NCBI RefSeq assembly: GCF_900176135.1
Contig: NZ_FWWW01000040.1
Span: forward strand, 1 to 33,218
Direction: 5' to 3'
Source of the DNA: Hymenobacter roseosalivarius DSM 11622
GTDB taxonomy: Bacteria; Bacteroidota; Bacteroidia; Cytophagales; Hymenobacteraceae
Length of the DNA stretch: 33,218 bases
Shown: piece by piece, positions 24,443 to 33,010 of the stretch
How the letters are laid out: the number at the start of each line of letters is the position of its first letter
How positions within the stretch are numbered: position 1 is the stretch's first letter
The notes under the pieces: model-generated
What the model was told of the DNA's origin: nothing
What the model saw: the letters and a program-made list of their open reading frames with translations, nothing else
Database searches by the model: none
Made by a program: the position numbers and the translations under genes

Positions 24443-26866
24443 GTTCTAATTGTCAACATAAATTCCCCAATACAACTCCGTGCCTTCACCGACTACCAAC
24501 TTTCTTTTCTCCTCAAAAAAAGCCCCCCAGTGGCGGTTGGGGGCTTTTTTGCGCTGCTCCTCGCGCTGGCCGGGTGTTCGGGCACCAAGTTTATTCCCGA
24601 AGGCAGTAAGCTGTATACCGGCAGCACCGTCACTCTCAAGTCGGAAAGCGCCATTCCCAACGAATCAGTACTGACTACGGAGCTGGAATCGGTGATTACA
24701 CCCAAGCCTAACGCCTCCATTCTGGGGCTGCGCCCCAAGCTGTATTTCTGGCACATGGGCGAGGGCAAAACCAAAGGCCTAGGCAAGTGGCTGGCCGATA
24801 AATACGGCGAAGCGCCGGTGCTGCTGAGCGCCGTGGACACCAATAATGTGAAGGGCCTGATGACGAACCGCTTGTACAACAACGGCTACTTCAAGCCCAC
24901 GCTCAGCAGCCAAGTGAAGGTAAAGGACAACACGGCCTCCGTAGACTACACGGCCGCGGTGGGCAAGCCGTATCTGATCAAGGAAATCCACTTTCCTGAC
25001 CGCGACACGCTCATCGACCGCGCTATCCGGGCTACAGAGCCCAATACGCTGCTCAAAGTCGGTGACCCGTACAACCTGCAAACGCTCATCAACGAGCGGG
25101 TACGCATCGACGCGGCCCTCAAAAATCAGGGCTACTATTATTTCGCTCCCGACTACATTCTGTTCCAAGTAGATAGTACTCTGGATAATGAGGCGAACGT
25201 CTATCTGAAAATTAAGAGCACGATTCCGCCGCAGGCAGCCATGCCCTACCTGCTCAACCGGGTAACCCTGGACACCGACTATACCCTTTCCGATACCACC
25301 GAAGGGGCCAAGGAACCCTTCATGTTTCGGGGCTACCGCTACTTCCCCGATGAGGAAGTATTTAAGGCGAAGGCGATTACCAACGCCACCTTTATTTACC
25401 CGGATAGCCTTTACCGCCGCCGCCGCTCCGACCAGACACTGAGCCGGCTGATGAGTCTGGGTACGTTCAAATTCGTGGACATTCGCTACCGCCCCGCCGC
25501 CAACCAGCCTGATTCGGGCGGCTATGGCCGCCTCAACTCCCTGATTCGCATGACCCAGGTGCCCAAGAAGTCGCTGCGGGCGGAGGTGCAGATGAACGTA
25601 TCCAACATCTTCACCGGGCCGGGCATTGTGGTGCAGTTTCGTAACCGCTCTGCCCTGCGTGGGGCCGAGCAGCTGCTGATTAACGCGCGGGCCTCGTTTG
25701 AAACCGGCAACGGCATTCAGTCGGGTGTTACTTCCACCACCATCGGGGTCGATGGACAACTGCTGGTGCCGCGCCTGATCACGCCGCCCTTCAACATTCG
25801 TCTGGTCAACTCGGATTTCCAGCCGCGCACCTTTTTTAATGCAGGCTACAAATACGTGCTGCGCACCAGCTTCTTCCAGCAGGATGTGTTTAACCTGGGC
25901 TACGGCTACAGCTGGAAAACCAAGCTTACCAACGAGCAGCAGCTGCAGCCCATCAACATAGAATATCTGCGCCTGGCCAACACCGACACCGCTTTTGATG
26001 CTTTGTTGGAGGAGCGGCCGTTCCTGGCCAATAGCTTCCGGCAGCAGTTTATTCTGGGTAGCAACTACAGCTATACCTACAACCAGCAAGTGCTGGAGCA
26101 GCGTCGCAACCAGATTTATTTCAACGGTGGCTTGGAGTTGGCCGGCAACCTGGCTTACCTGACCCAGAGCCTGCGCGCGGCTCCGCAGAATGAGTTTGGC
26201 GACTATAACCTGTTCGGACAGGAGTTCGCGCAGTACACGAAAGTCAATCTGGAACTGCGCAATTACTACCGCATCTCGCCCGACCCGACCAGCGGCAACC
26301 GCTTTGCTACGCGCTTATTAATTGGGGTGGGCGTGCCGTACAAGAATTCCGAGGCGCTGCCTTACCTGAAGCAATACGGTATTGGCGGCCCTAACAGCGT
26401 GCGAGCCTTCGCCGCGCGGGGCATCGGGCCCGGCACGTATCGCTCCCGGGACCCAGAGGACGTAACCAGCTTCTACGACCAGGTGGGCGACATGCGTCTG
26501 GAAGCCAACATCGAATACCGCCACGACTTGTTTCCCTATGTAAAGGGTGCGCTCTTCGTGGATGCCGGTAATATTTGGCTTATCAACGCAGATCCGGATC
26601 GGCCCACCTTCGACGCAAACGGTCAGCCCGACGGCAAAAACGGCCAGTTTCGCTTCAACAGCTTCTTGCAGGAATTGGCCGTAGGTGCCGGCGCCGGTAT
26701 CCGCATCGACGTGCAGTTCTTCGTCATTCGCTTCGACGCCGCTTACCCCCTGATTTATCCGTTTGAGAATTCAACTTTCCAAGCACCTAATGGTGACGAA
26801 TACAATAAACTGGACTCTGGCTTTAAGGCTGTTCGCTTGAATATTGGCATTGGTTATCCATTTTAA
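24419..26866 (+). CDS. tamL: BamA/TamA-family outer-membrane lipoprotein (TamL)
   Basis: Partner of TamB. In Bacteroidota the TamA-like member is a lipoprotein, and this one has a lipobox LALAGC followed by SGTKFIPEG. POTRA-like periplasmic repeats follow (KPYLIKEIHF, near residue 183), then an Omp85 barrel with GGPNSVRAFAARGIGPG (the VRGF-type lumenal loop, near 661), EYRHDLF, GALFVDAGNIW, and a final strand LNIGIGYPF ending in Phe. The start is doubtful. The ATG at 24419 lies in a repeat arm and would place about 34 odd residues before the signal core. A GTG at 24530 (MAVGGFFALLLALAGC) would lose the two Lys that form a normal n-region. I list the ATG as the outer limit. The signal-peptide codons overlap a terminator-like hairpin at 24515-24550. 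Family assignment is secure; the exact N-terminus is not. Confidence 0.88.
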   Translation: MLRAAQHDVLIVNINSPIQLRAFTDYQLSFLLKKSPPVAVGGFFALLLALAGCSGTKFIPEGSKLYTGSTVTLKSESAIPNESVLTTELESVITPKPNASILGLRPKLYFWHMGEGKTKGLGKWLADKYGEAPVLLSAVDTNNVKGLMTNRLYNNGYFKPTLSSQVKVKDNTASVDYTAAVGKPYLIKEIHFPDRDTLIDRAIRATEPNTLLKVGDPYNLQTLINERVRIDAALKNQGYYYFAPDYILFQVDSTLDNEANVYLKIKSTIPPQAAMPYLLNRVTLDTDYTLSDTTEGAKEPFMFRGYRYFPDEEVFKAKAITNATFIYPDSLYRRRRSDQTLSRLMSLGTFKFVDIRYRPAANQPDSGGYGRLNSLIRMTQVPKKSLRAEVQMNVSNIFTGPGIVVQFRNRSALRGAEQLLINARASFETGNGIQSGVTSTTIGVDGQLLVPRLITPPFNIRLVNSDFQPRTFFNAGYKYVLRTSFFQQDVFNLGYGYSWKTKLTNEQQLQPINIEYLRLANTDTAFDALLEERPFLANSFRQQFILGSNYSYTYNQQVLEQRRNQIYFNGGLELAGNLAYLTQSLRAAPQNEFGDYNLFGQEFAQYTKVNLELRNYYRISPDPTSGNRFATRLLIGVGVPYKNSEALPYLKQYGIGGPNSVRAFAARGIGPGTYRSRDPEDVTSFYDQVGDMRLEANIEYRHDLFPYVKGALFVDAGNIWLINADPDRPTFDANGQPDGKNGQFRFNSFLQELAVGAGAGIRIDVQFFVIRFDAAYPLIYPFENSTFQAPNGDEYNKLDSGFKAVRLNIGIGYPF
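24515..24550 (+). terminator. Terminator-like hairpin inside the tamL signal-peptide codons
   Basis: AAAAAAAGCCCCCCA and TTGGGGGCTTTTTT form the same stem type as the terminators at 10134-10171 and 26974-27010, but here the bases encode KKSPP and GGFF of the TamL signal peptide. It could attenuate transcription from tamB unless ribosomes or another factor mask it. Whether it terminates in the cell cannot be seen from sequence. Confidence 0.55.
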
Positions 26867-26973
26867 CCACAAAGCTGCGCGCTATAGGTACGCATTGTGC
26901 AGGGTGCGAAACGCATGGACGAGTACCCGCCCTGGCGGGTGCCTACCGTTAAAAGGCATAGTATAGATTAGAC

Positions 26974-27010
26974 CAAAAAGCCCCCCAGAAGTTTTCTGAG
27001 GGGCTTTTTT
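26974..27010. terminator. Bidirectional terminator between tamL and the lipoprotein gene
   Basis: AAAAAGCCCCCCAGAA pairs with TTCTGAGGGGCTTTTT (one mismatch) between convergent genes, about 108 nt after tamL and 58 nt after the end of the minus-strand SusCD operon. Its symmetry lets it serve both. Confidence 0.85.
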
Positions 27011-27067
27011 GACCAATGTTCTGTCCTTCCTGCCAGCGGTTGTGCTCTATTTAGGTAATAAAACCCA

Positions 27068-27664
27068 TTATTGCACCACCCGAACGCGTACAGCCGTCGG
27101 AATGATCTGCTTGCCATCTTCTAGGGTGAGCAAGAAGTAAAATGGCAGCTGATTCGGATTCTGGGCCGTGAAGCTACTGTTCGGCGCCACTAGACCCGGC
27201 TGACCAGCGGTTCCTGCCCCAACGCGGGTGCGATAGGCGTTGTACGTGTTCAGGTTCGAGGAGAACGTGATTTGATTTGTGCCGTTGCCGAGGATAGGTA
27301 CAATCGTCCTGCTAGTCGCGTTGTAGTTGTAGGCCAAGGCATCGGCGCCGGCCATGTTGGCTAAGCCGGCAGTGCCGGTCGTGATCTTGCTGATTTCTCG
27401 GATTTTGCCTTTGTCGGCCGGAATCTCCAGGATGATCGTAAAGGCCCCGGTTTCGGCCGGAGCGGTGGCCGTGGCAGCGCGAGGCTCCTTGGCCGTAACG
27501 ATGGGGAAGCGCTCAAAGAATTCCTGGTTCGGCACGGTTACCGGAATGTCGGCAATGCTGTCCTCCAGGGGCCCCAGCGTTTTATCGTCGTACTCTTTTT
27601 CACAAGAGAATGTAGTTGCTGAGAGCAACAGGAGGGCAAGAATATGAATGAGTTGTTTTTTCAT
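27068..27664 (-). CDS. Hypothetical lipoprotein, third gene of the SusCD operon
   Basis: A 198-residue predicted lipoprotein with no recognised family. The signal MKKQLIHILALLLLSATTFS leads to lipobox Cys21, followed by EKEYDD; acidic residues right after the cysteine are typical of surface-exported Bacteroidota lipoproteins. The mature part contains FTIILEIPADKGKIREISKI, a beta-rich middle, and FYFLLTLEDGKQIIPTAVRVRVV at the end, which looks like an Ig-like or PKD-like extracellular domain. It starts 34 nt after the SusD stop on the same strand, so it is probably the last gene of a three-gene operon. By position it may be an accessory surface glycan- or ligand-binding protein, as SusE/F are, but I see no sequence similarity to those. 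Confidence 0.8.
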   Translation of the reverse strand: MKKQLIHILALLLLSATTFSCEKEYDDKTLGPLEDSIADIPVTVPNQEFFERFPIVTAKEPRAATATAPAETGAFTIILEIPADKGKIREISKITTGTAGLANMAGADALAYNYNATSRTIVPILGNGTNQITFSSNLNTYNAYRTRVGAGTAGQPGLVAPNSSFTAQNPNQLPFYFLLTLEDGKQIIPTAVRVRVVQ

Positions 27665-27698
27665 GGGGTAACGCTGAATTGTGGTGCAACTGCCTAGC

Positions 27699-29204
27699 CT
27701 ACTTAATAGCCCACCACACGAGTTCGGTTGTCAGGGGCTGGGGGGTAGGAATGTTAGTTGAGTTGGCAGTAATTTCTGTGTTAGGATAAAACAACCTTGA
27801 CGGAATGCTGGTGGGGCTCTCTGAGCTAGGATTAGTCACGATAGCAAGGCGGGGATAACCAGTGCGGCGGTAGTCGTTGTAGGCTTCGTAGCCGTTGCCT
27901 ACCCACGCGATCCATTTCTGGGTGATGATCTGGTTGAGCATACGCTTGTTATCACCCGCTAAGGTTACCACTTTGGGATTATCCGTGAAGTACTTCGTTA
28001 TGTCCGTAACGCCGGCTTTGGTCATAGAGGCCGTAATTCCTTCCTGAAAGAGCTTCTGCGCATTCACCAGGTCGTTCTGCGACAGGTAATACTCCGCCAG
28101 GATAAAGGCCCGCTGAAAATTAGTGATGATGCGCACCGGGGCTTCGCCGCTGGCCCCTACCACGTAGGCGTTGTAACGTGAGCGGTTGGCCCGGATCGGA
28201 ACGGGAGCAGTGCCAGCATTATCATACCCCGTGAAAATGCCGACGGCCGTGGTAGTGGCGGCGCTGTTGGCTGGAGTAGTCGTAAAGAACAAAGGCAAAC
28301 GCGGGTCTCTCAACACCCGCAGGCTATCCAGAAAGCGCTGGCTCAGCATCTGGTCATCCGGGCGGGTGACGTAGTTGTAAGCATAGAAAGGGTTCTGATT
28401 GCCTACTGACGTGCCATAAGGCACCTGAAAGTCATTGGCGTTGGACGTGATGATGGCACTCGGGCCCTTAGCTAATACTTCTTTAATCACGGCAGTGGCC
28501 AGGGCCGGCTCTTTTACGCTGATCGTGTTGGCCAGCTTCAGCAGCAGCGTATTGCCAAACTGCTTCCACTTGGCGATATCGCCCTTGTACACCAGATCAT
28601 CGGCGCCGGGCTTCAGGGCGCTGGGTTTGTCGAGGTCGGCTAAGCCCTCACGCACCAAATCAAACAGACTTTGAATTTCCAACTGAGCATTGCCCTTGTA
28701 GATGTCTTCCTGCTTGTCGAAGCGCGGCTGTAGATTAGGGGTAGCCAGATTGCCCTGGAGCGCCTGCGAATACGGAACATCACCCCACAAATCCGTCGTG
28801 AAGGCGAAGTTATAGGCCTTAAGCAGCTTGGCAAACCCCGCGTATACCGGACTGGTGTCCTGCGTATTATTGATGATTTGCTGCGATTGGTTCAGGCCAC
28901 CACCATAGAGTTCCTGATTCCATTGGTTATCGTAGCTGCCGCGCAGCTGGTAAGTGTCATAGGTGCGAGGCTGATTAGCGATGCCGGCTGTATGCTGAAT
29001 CAGCAGTGCGGTTACGCGGCCCAGGTCGTTGCCCACGGCAAAGCCCGTGGTGGCTTGCACCCCCGTGAGCAGCACCGAGGGCGGCACGGTCAGGGGGCGG
29101 TTAGGATCGGTGTTTACATTTAGAAAATCATCCTTTTTGCAGCCCATAGCAGCTAGGCCTAATGCCGCCGCCAGTGAGTACCGGACAAGAGTTGATTGTA
29201 TCAT
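27699..29204 (-). CDS. SusD/RagB-family nutrient-binding outer-membrane lipoprotein
   Basis: A 501-residue lipoprotein that should cap the SusC barrel and capture the ligand at the cell surface. The signal MIQSTLVRYSLAAALGLAAM is followed by Cys22 and KKDD, an export-type context. Then come FLNVNTDPNRPLTVPPSVLL and NQWNQELYGGGLNQSQQIIN, typical of the SusD-like_2 group. A helical TPR-like body (FAKLLKAYNFAFTTDLWGDV; FILAEYYLSQNDLVNAQKLF) and a C-terminal QKWIAWVGNGYEAYNDYRRT also fit that group. It starts 20 nt after the SusC stop, the usual susC-susD order. No glycosidase, peptidase or sulfatase accompanies the pair, so the substrate cannot be inferred. It could be a carbohydrate, a peptide or another nutrient. 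Confidence 0.93.
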   Translation of the reverse strand: MIQSTLVRYSLAAALGLAAMGCKKDDFLNVNTDPNRPLTVPPSVLLTGVQATTGFAVGNDLGRVTALLIQHTAGIANQPRTYDTYQLRGSYDNQWNQELYGGGLNQSQQIINNTQDTSPVYAGFAKLLKAYNFAFTTDLWGDVPYSQALQGNLATPNLQPRFDKQEDIYKGNAQLEIQSLFDLVREGLADLDKPSALKPGADDLVYKGDIAKWKQFGNTLLLKLANTISVKEPALATAVIKEVLAKGPSAIITSNANDFQVPYGTSVGNQNPFYAYNYVTRPDDQMLSQRFLDSLRVLRDPRLPLFFTTTPANSAATTTAVGIFTGYDNAGTAPVPIRANRSRYNAYVVGASGEAPVRIITNFQRAFILAEYYLSQNDLVNAQKLFQEGITASMTKAGVTDITKYFTDNPKVVTLAGDNKRMLNQIITQKWIAWVGNGYEAYNDYRRTGYPRLAIVTNPSSESPTSIPSRLFYPNTEITANSTNIPTPQPLTTELVWWAIK

Positions 29205-29224
29205 ATGGAGTCAGCGGGGGCAGG

Positions 29225-32200
29225 TTAAAGAGAAAAACGAAGATTAACGCCGTACGTGCGGGCATTTGGTGGGCCTTGTAGGTCCAGGCCGCGGATGTTG
29301 CCGGCACCTTGGGTGTTCAGCTCGGGGTCAAAGTTGGCGTTGGGCGCGTAGTAAAAGAGATTGCGGGCCGTCAGCGAGAGGTCAACCTGGCCAAAAGGCA
29401 GGCTGGTCAGCAGGTTCTTGGGCAAAGAGTAGCCCAGCGAGACTTCGCGCAGGCGGTAAGCGGTGCCATCGTACACGTTCAGATTGCTTTGCTGCCCAAA
29501 CGAGCGCCAGTAGCTTTCGGCATCCACCTGAATATTGTTGGGGCGGAACGTGCCGTCCGCGTTTCTGATTACGCCCGGAATAATGCGGGGCAACTCCCGG
29601 TCTTTGCCCGTTTCGGCCAGCGCCCCGTTCGAGCGGTAGCTGCCATTGGTGAAAGAAAGCACATCACCGCCCTGCCGGGTGTCAACCAGGAAGGAGAAAG
29701 TGAGGCCGCGATACGAGAAGTTGTTGGTAATGCCACCCTGCCACCGCACGTTGGGGTCAGCAATAATCTCGTTGGGCGTGTCGGCCACGAACAAGCCGGT
29801 GCGTGCGTCGATGATGTACTGGCCATCGGGAGCAGTTGTCTTTTTGCCCCCCACAATCACGCCGTAGGGCTGCCCCTTCACAATGAAAGGCAGGCTGCCG
29901 ATAAAGCCGCTGCCGTTGATGCGGGCACGCTCTACCCCTTCGGTGATATATACCACCTTGTTGCGGTTCAGGGTATAGTTAGCCGTTACGTCCCAGCGGA
30001 AGTTGTCGGTGCGCACGGGCGTAATAGTCATCAAGCCTTCGATGCCCTTATTATCCAGGCGGCCCACGTTGGCGAAGCGTTGCGTAAAGCCTGTCGAGCC
30101 CGGAGTCGTGATGGGCACGATCTGGTTGTCGCTGATCGTTTTATAGGCCGTCAGATCGAACGTGAGGCGGTTGTCGAAAAAGCCCAGGTTCAGGCCTGCC
30201 TCGTACGATTTGGTGAACTCCGGTTTCAGGTTGGGGTTGCCCAGCGTATTGCTGATGGCAAACCCCCCGGCCCCACCCAGGGGAAAGTTGAGGTTGGCCA
30301 CGTTGTTGCCTAGGGATGTTACGGAGTAGTAGGTGTTCAGGGCGTAGGGGTCAGCGTCCCGGCCTACCTTGGCGATGTTGGCGCGCACCTTACCATACGA
30401 AAAGATATCCCCCGAAATCTGTAGGGCGTCAGAGAACACCAGCCCGATGGTAGCGGAGGGGAAGAAGTAGGAGTTACTACCCTGGGGTAGGGTCGAGGAT
30501 TGGTCGATCCGGCCCGTGGCATCCACGAACAGGTAGTCACGGTAAGCCAGCGAGAGCTGGCTGTAGTAGCCCAGCAGGCGGCGCAACGAGGAGGTTTCGC
30601 CGGTGCCGTTCGAGAATACGGCCCCCACGGCGGAGTTGGCAAAGCCGGGAACCAGAATGTTATCCGCTTGCGAGGAGATCCGCTGGCTCTGCCGCTGATT
30701 GATGTTCTGGCCCAGCAGCAGGTTAGCGTTGAGCCCCTCGACCAAAACATTATCCTTCTTCAACATAATGAGCAGGTCGCCGTTGATCTCAGCGCTGTAA
30801 ATAGACTGGTCCAGCACCTGGCCGGTAGGAAGCCGGGCGGCACCTACGGCGTAGATCTGCTTGCGGCGGTCGGTGTAGGTGTCCAGGCCCAGCCGGTAGG
30901 ATACATTAAGCCAGGGGGCAATTTCGTAGCTCAGGTTGCCTACGTTGATAAAACGAGTCAGCTTGCTGGTGGTCGGGTTGTTTTCCAGGTTCCAGCGGGG
31001 GTTGTCGCTGCCAGCAAAAAAGATACTGCGGTTGGTGATCGGATCTTTATAAGGCAGGCCGCCCAGATCATAGCTGCGCGGAATATTGACGAGTTGACCA
31101 AAAGCACTGCTGCCATTGCCTACCAGCGGCCCCAGCTGGTTCGTTAGCACCAGGTTCACGGAGCCCCCGGCCTTCAGCTTGTTTAGTAGGGTAGTATTGC
31201 CCCCCAGCTGCACGCTGGTGCGATTCAGGTTGGCAAAATCCGTGATGCCCTTCTGATTAGTCTGGTTGACGTTGAGGCTGAAGTTCTGATCCTTGGTGCC
31301 GCCGGCGATGTTTACGCCGTTGGTCAGCAGTCGGCCGGTCCGAAAGAAGTCCTCAATGTTATTGGGATACGCCTGATAGGGCAGGTTAGTGCCGTCGGGC
31401 AGCAATAGCCCGTTGGCCAGCGTCGGGGTAGTGCCAAACCGAGGCCCCCAAGAGCCAGCTGATCCGGTGTTGATATCGCCGCCCGTGGTGGTAAGTACGC
31501 CGCCCGTGCCCTGGCCGTAGTCATTCTGAAAGTCCTGAATGCCGTAGGCTTGCTGAAAGCTCAGGCCCGAGTTGACGGTTACTTCCAGTTTCTTGTTGAG
31601 GTTTCGGCCCGATTTGGTGGTGATGATAACGGCCCCCGCGGCGGCCCGCGAGCCGTAGAGCGCGGCGGCGGCGGGGCCTTTCAGGATATTGATGCTTTCC
31701 ACATTGTTGGGGTCAATGTCCAGGGCGCGGTTGGACGACTGCGCCGCCCCCAGCGTGCCCAGCGGCCCGCCGTTGGTTACGTCCAGCGAGTTGCTGATCG
31801 GAATGCCATCCACCACGAATAGCGGCTGGTTGCTGCCTTGCAGCGAGGTAATGCCCCGGATGTTGATGTTGGTGGAAGAACCTGGCAGGCCGCTGGAGCT
31901 GGTAATATTTACGCCCGAAACCTTGCCCTGCAAGGCATTGAGTACGTTGGGCTCCGACTTGCGTGCTATTTCCTCACCTTTGATTTGCTGTTGGGTAGTA
32001 TTTACCGCCCGGATGTCTCTTTCAATACCCAGGGACGTGACCACGACCTCCCCCAGCTGCTTGGTATCAGAAGCGAGCTTGACGTCAATTTGGGTTTCCG
32101 TGCCGATAACCCGTTCCGAGGTAGCATACCCAATGGAGCTAAATACCAGCGTACCACCCGTGGCGGGTACGCTCAAGGTGTAGGCACCATCGGCACCCGT

Positions 32201-32362
32201 AGAAACACCATTAGTAGTACCTTTTAGCAGTACCGTAACGCCGGGTAGACCCTCACCATTTTGGGCATCCGTAACCCGGCCGGATATGCCTTTGTTTTGC
32301 GCCGTCACCTGCTGAAGCAGCGTGACCATGAGCAATAAACTCATGAGTATAATTCGTTTCAT
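29225..32362 (-). CDS. SusC/RagA-family TonB-linked outer-membrane transporter
   Basis: A 1045-residue TonB-dependent receptor that imports a ligand across the outer membrane using energy from TonB-ExbBD. The signal peptide MKRIILMSLLLMVTLLQQV is cleaved around TAQ. A carboxypeptidase-regulatory-like domain follows (about 24-105: ISGRVTDAQNGEGLPGVTVL), then a TonB-box-like LGEVVVTSLGIER. The plug domain carries LNALQGKVSGVNI, NINIRGITSL and PLFVVDGIPISN (about 110-220). A 22-strand barrel ends in YGVNLRFSL. No N-terminal extension for an anti-sigma factor is present, so this is not an obvious transducer-type receptor. It is the first gene of the operon with SusD and a small lipoprotein. The AT-rich region 32363-32560 should hold its promoter, but I found no good match to the Bacteroidota -7 consensus. 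Confidence 0.95.
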   Translation of the reverse strand: MKRIILMSLLLMVTLLQQVTAQNKGISGRVTDAQNGEGLPGVTVLLKGTTNGVSTGADGAYTLSVPATGGTLVFSSIGYATSERVIGTETQIDVKLASDTKQLGEVVVTSLGIERDIRAVNTTQQQIKGEEIARKSEPNVLNALQGKVSGVNITSSSGLPGSSTNINIRGITSLQGSNQPLFVVDGIPISNSLDVTNGGPLGTLGAAQSSNRALDIDPNNVESINILKGPAAAALYGSRAAAGAVIITTKSGRNLNKKLEVTVNSGLSFQQAYGIQDFQNDYGQGTGGVLTTTGGDINTGSAGSWGPRFGTTPTLANGLLLPDGTNLPYQAYPNNIEDFFRTGRLLTNGVNIAGGTKDQNFSLNVNQTNQKGITDFANLNRTSVQLGGNTTLLNKLKAGGSVNLVLTNQLGPLVGNGSSAFGQLVNIPRSYDLGGLPYKDPITNRSIFFAGSDNPRWNLENNPTTSKLTRFINVGNLSYEIAPWLNVSYRLGLDTYTDRRKQIYAVGAARLPTGQVLDQSIYSAEINGDLLIMLKKDNVLVEGLNANLLLGQNINQRQSQRISSQADNILVPGFANSAVGAVFSNGTGETSSLRRLLGYYSQLSLAYRDYLFVDATGRIDQSSTLPQGSNSYFFPSATIGLVFSDALQISGDIFSYGKVRANIAKVGRDADPYALNTYYSVTSLGNNVANLNFPLGGAGGFAISNTLGNPNLKPEFTKSYEAGLNLGFFDNRLTFDLTAYKTISDNQIVPITTPGSTGFTQRFANVGRLDNKGIEGLMTITPVRTDNFRWDVTANYTLNRNKVVYITEGVERARINGSGFIGSLPFIVKGQPYGVIVGGKKTTAPDGQYIIDARTGLFVADTPNEIIADPNVRWQGGITNNFSYRGLTFSFLVDTRQGGDVLSFTNGSYRSNGALAETGKDRELPRIIPGVIRNADGTFRPNNIQVDAESYWRSFGQQSNLNVYDGTAYRLREVSLGYSLPKNLLTSLPFGQVDLSLTARNLFYYAPNANFDPELNTQGAGNIRGLDLQGPPNARTYGVNLRFSL

Positions 32363-32558
32363 GCAGAAAGATGGTTAATGAAGTGAGTGGTGTATAGGTA
32401 CTCTAAAAATAGCAAGGAAAGCAAGGACTCTATTTCATTTCTATTATTTATTTTCTAAAGCTTCATTCTTAATCTATATATTAGATATTGTGATTTATTG
32501 GTTCCGTCGTTTTTGAAAAAATGCAAAAAACTAGTTTTAGTAGGCTCGCTTAGCTACT

Positions 32559-32661
32559 TATAGCAGTTTCGTGTCTGGCGTACCTGTTTAAGTTATTTAT
32601 TCGTTGATAATCGGGAATTTACACTGAATAAAAAGCGTACATCGTTTACGAAGCCGCTATA
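32559..32661. repeat. Small inverted-repeat element, degenerate MITE-like
   Basis: TATAGCAGTTTCGT at 32559-32572 and ACGAAGCCGCTATA at 32648-32661 are inverted with two mismatches in 14. The ends resemble those of the larger element at 33011-33161 (TATAGCGGTTTTGTG), so the two seem to be relatives with different interiors. It has no coding capacity. Confidence 0.5.
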
Positions 32662-33010
32662 GGATTTAGATGGACTGCCTTCTTTTAATTCAACTTCTTG
32701 TACACTATTGTATTATCAGTGACGTAATCTGGTCTTTAAGCAAAACGACAGCTAAATAGCTTTTTATATTTGATACACGAGTTGTGGTGTTTCGCGCCGT
32801 ACAACACCTCAGCATGAGCGCTGTAATTACCAGCCAATAAACTTCTTAGGTATTTTGATTGAAGAAAAAATTTATATAAAATATTTCAAAAAAATTCTGA
32901 GGCTCGACCTATTTTATTTATAAATAATAGTGCTCTTTTTGAACAAATCTGATTTTTGATAAGAGTTATAATGGGTATTTCGACTTTATCTTTGAAGTAA
33001 TTCTCCCACG

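Noticed and set aside
24779..26089. 436-residue minus-strand frame inside tamL
   Set aside because: An antisense mirror; the plus frame carries the Omp85 motifs.
29309..30313. 334-residue plus-strand frame opposite the SusC gene
   Set aside because: An antisense mirror of an unambiguous SusC gene.
32390..32425. TATTTTTA (minus strand) as the -7 box of the SusC promoter
   Set aside because: It differs from the TAnnTTTG consensus and no TTG lies at the right distance upstream.
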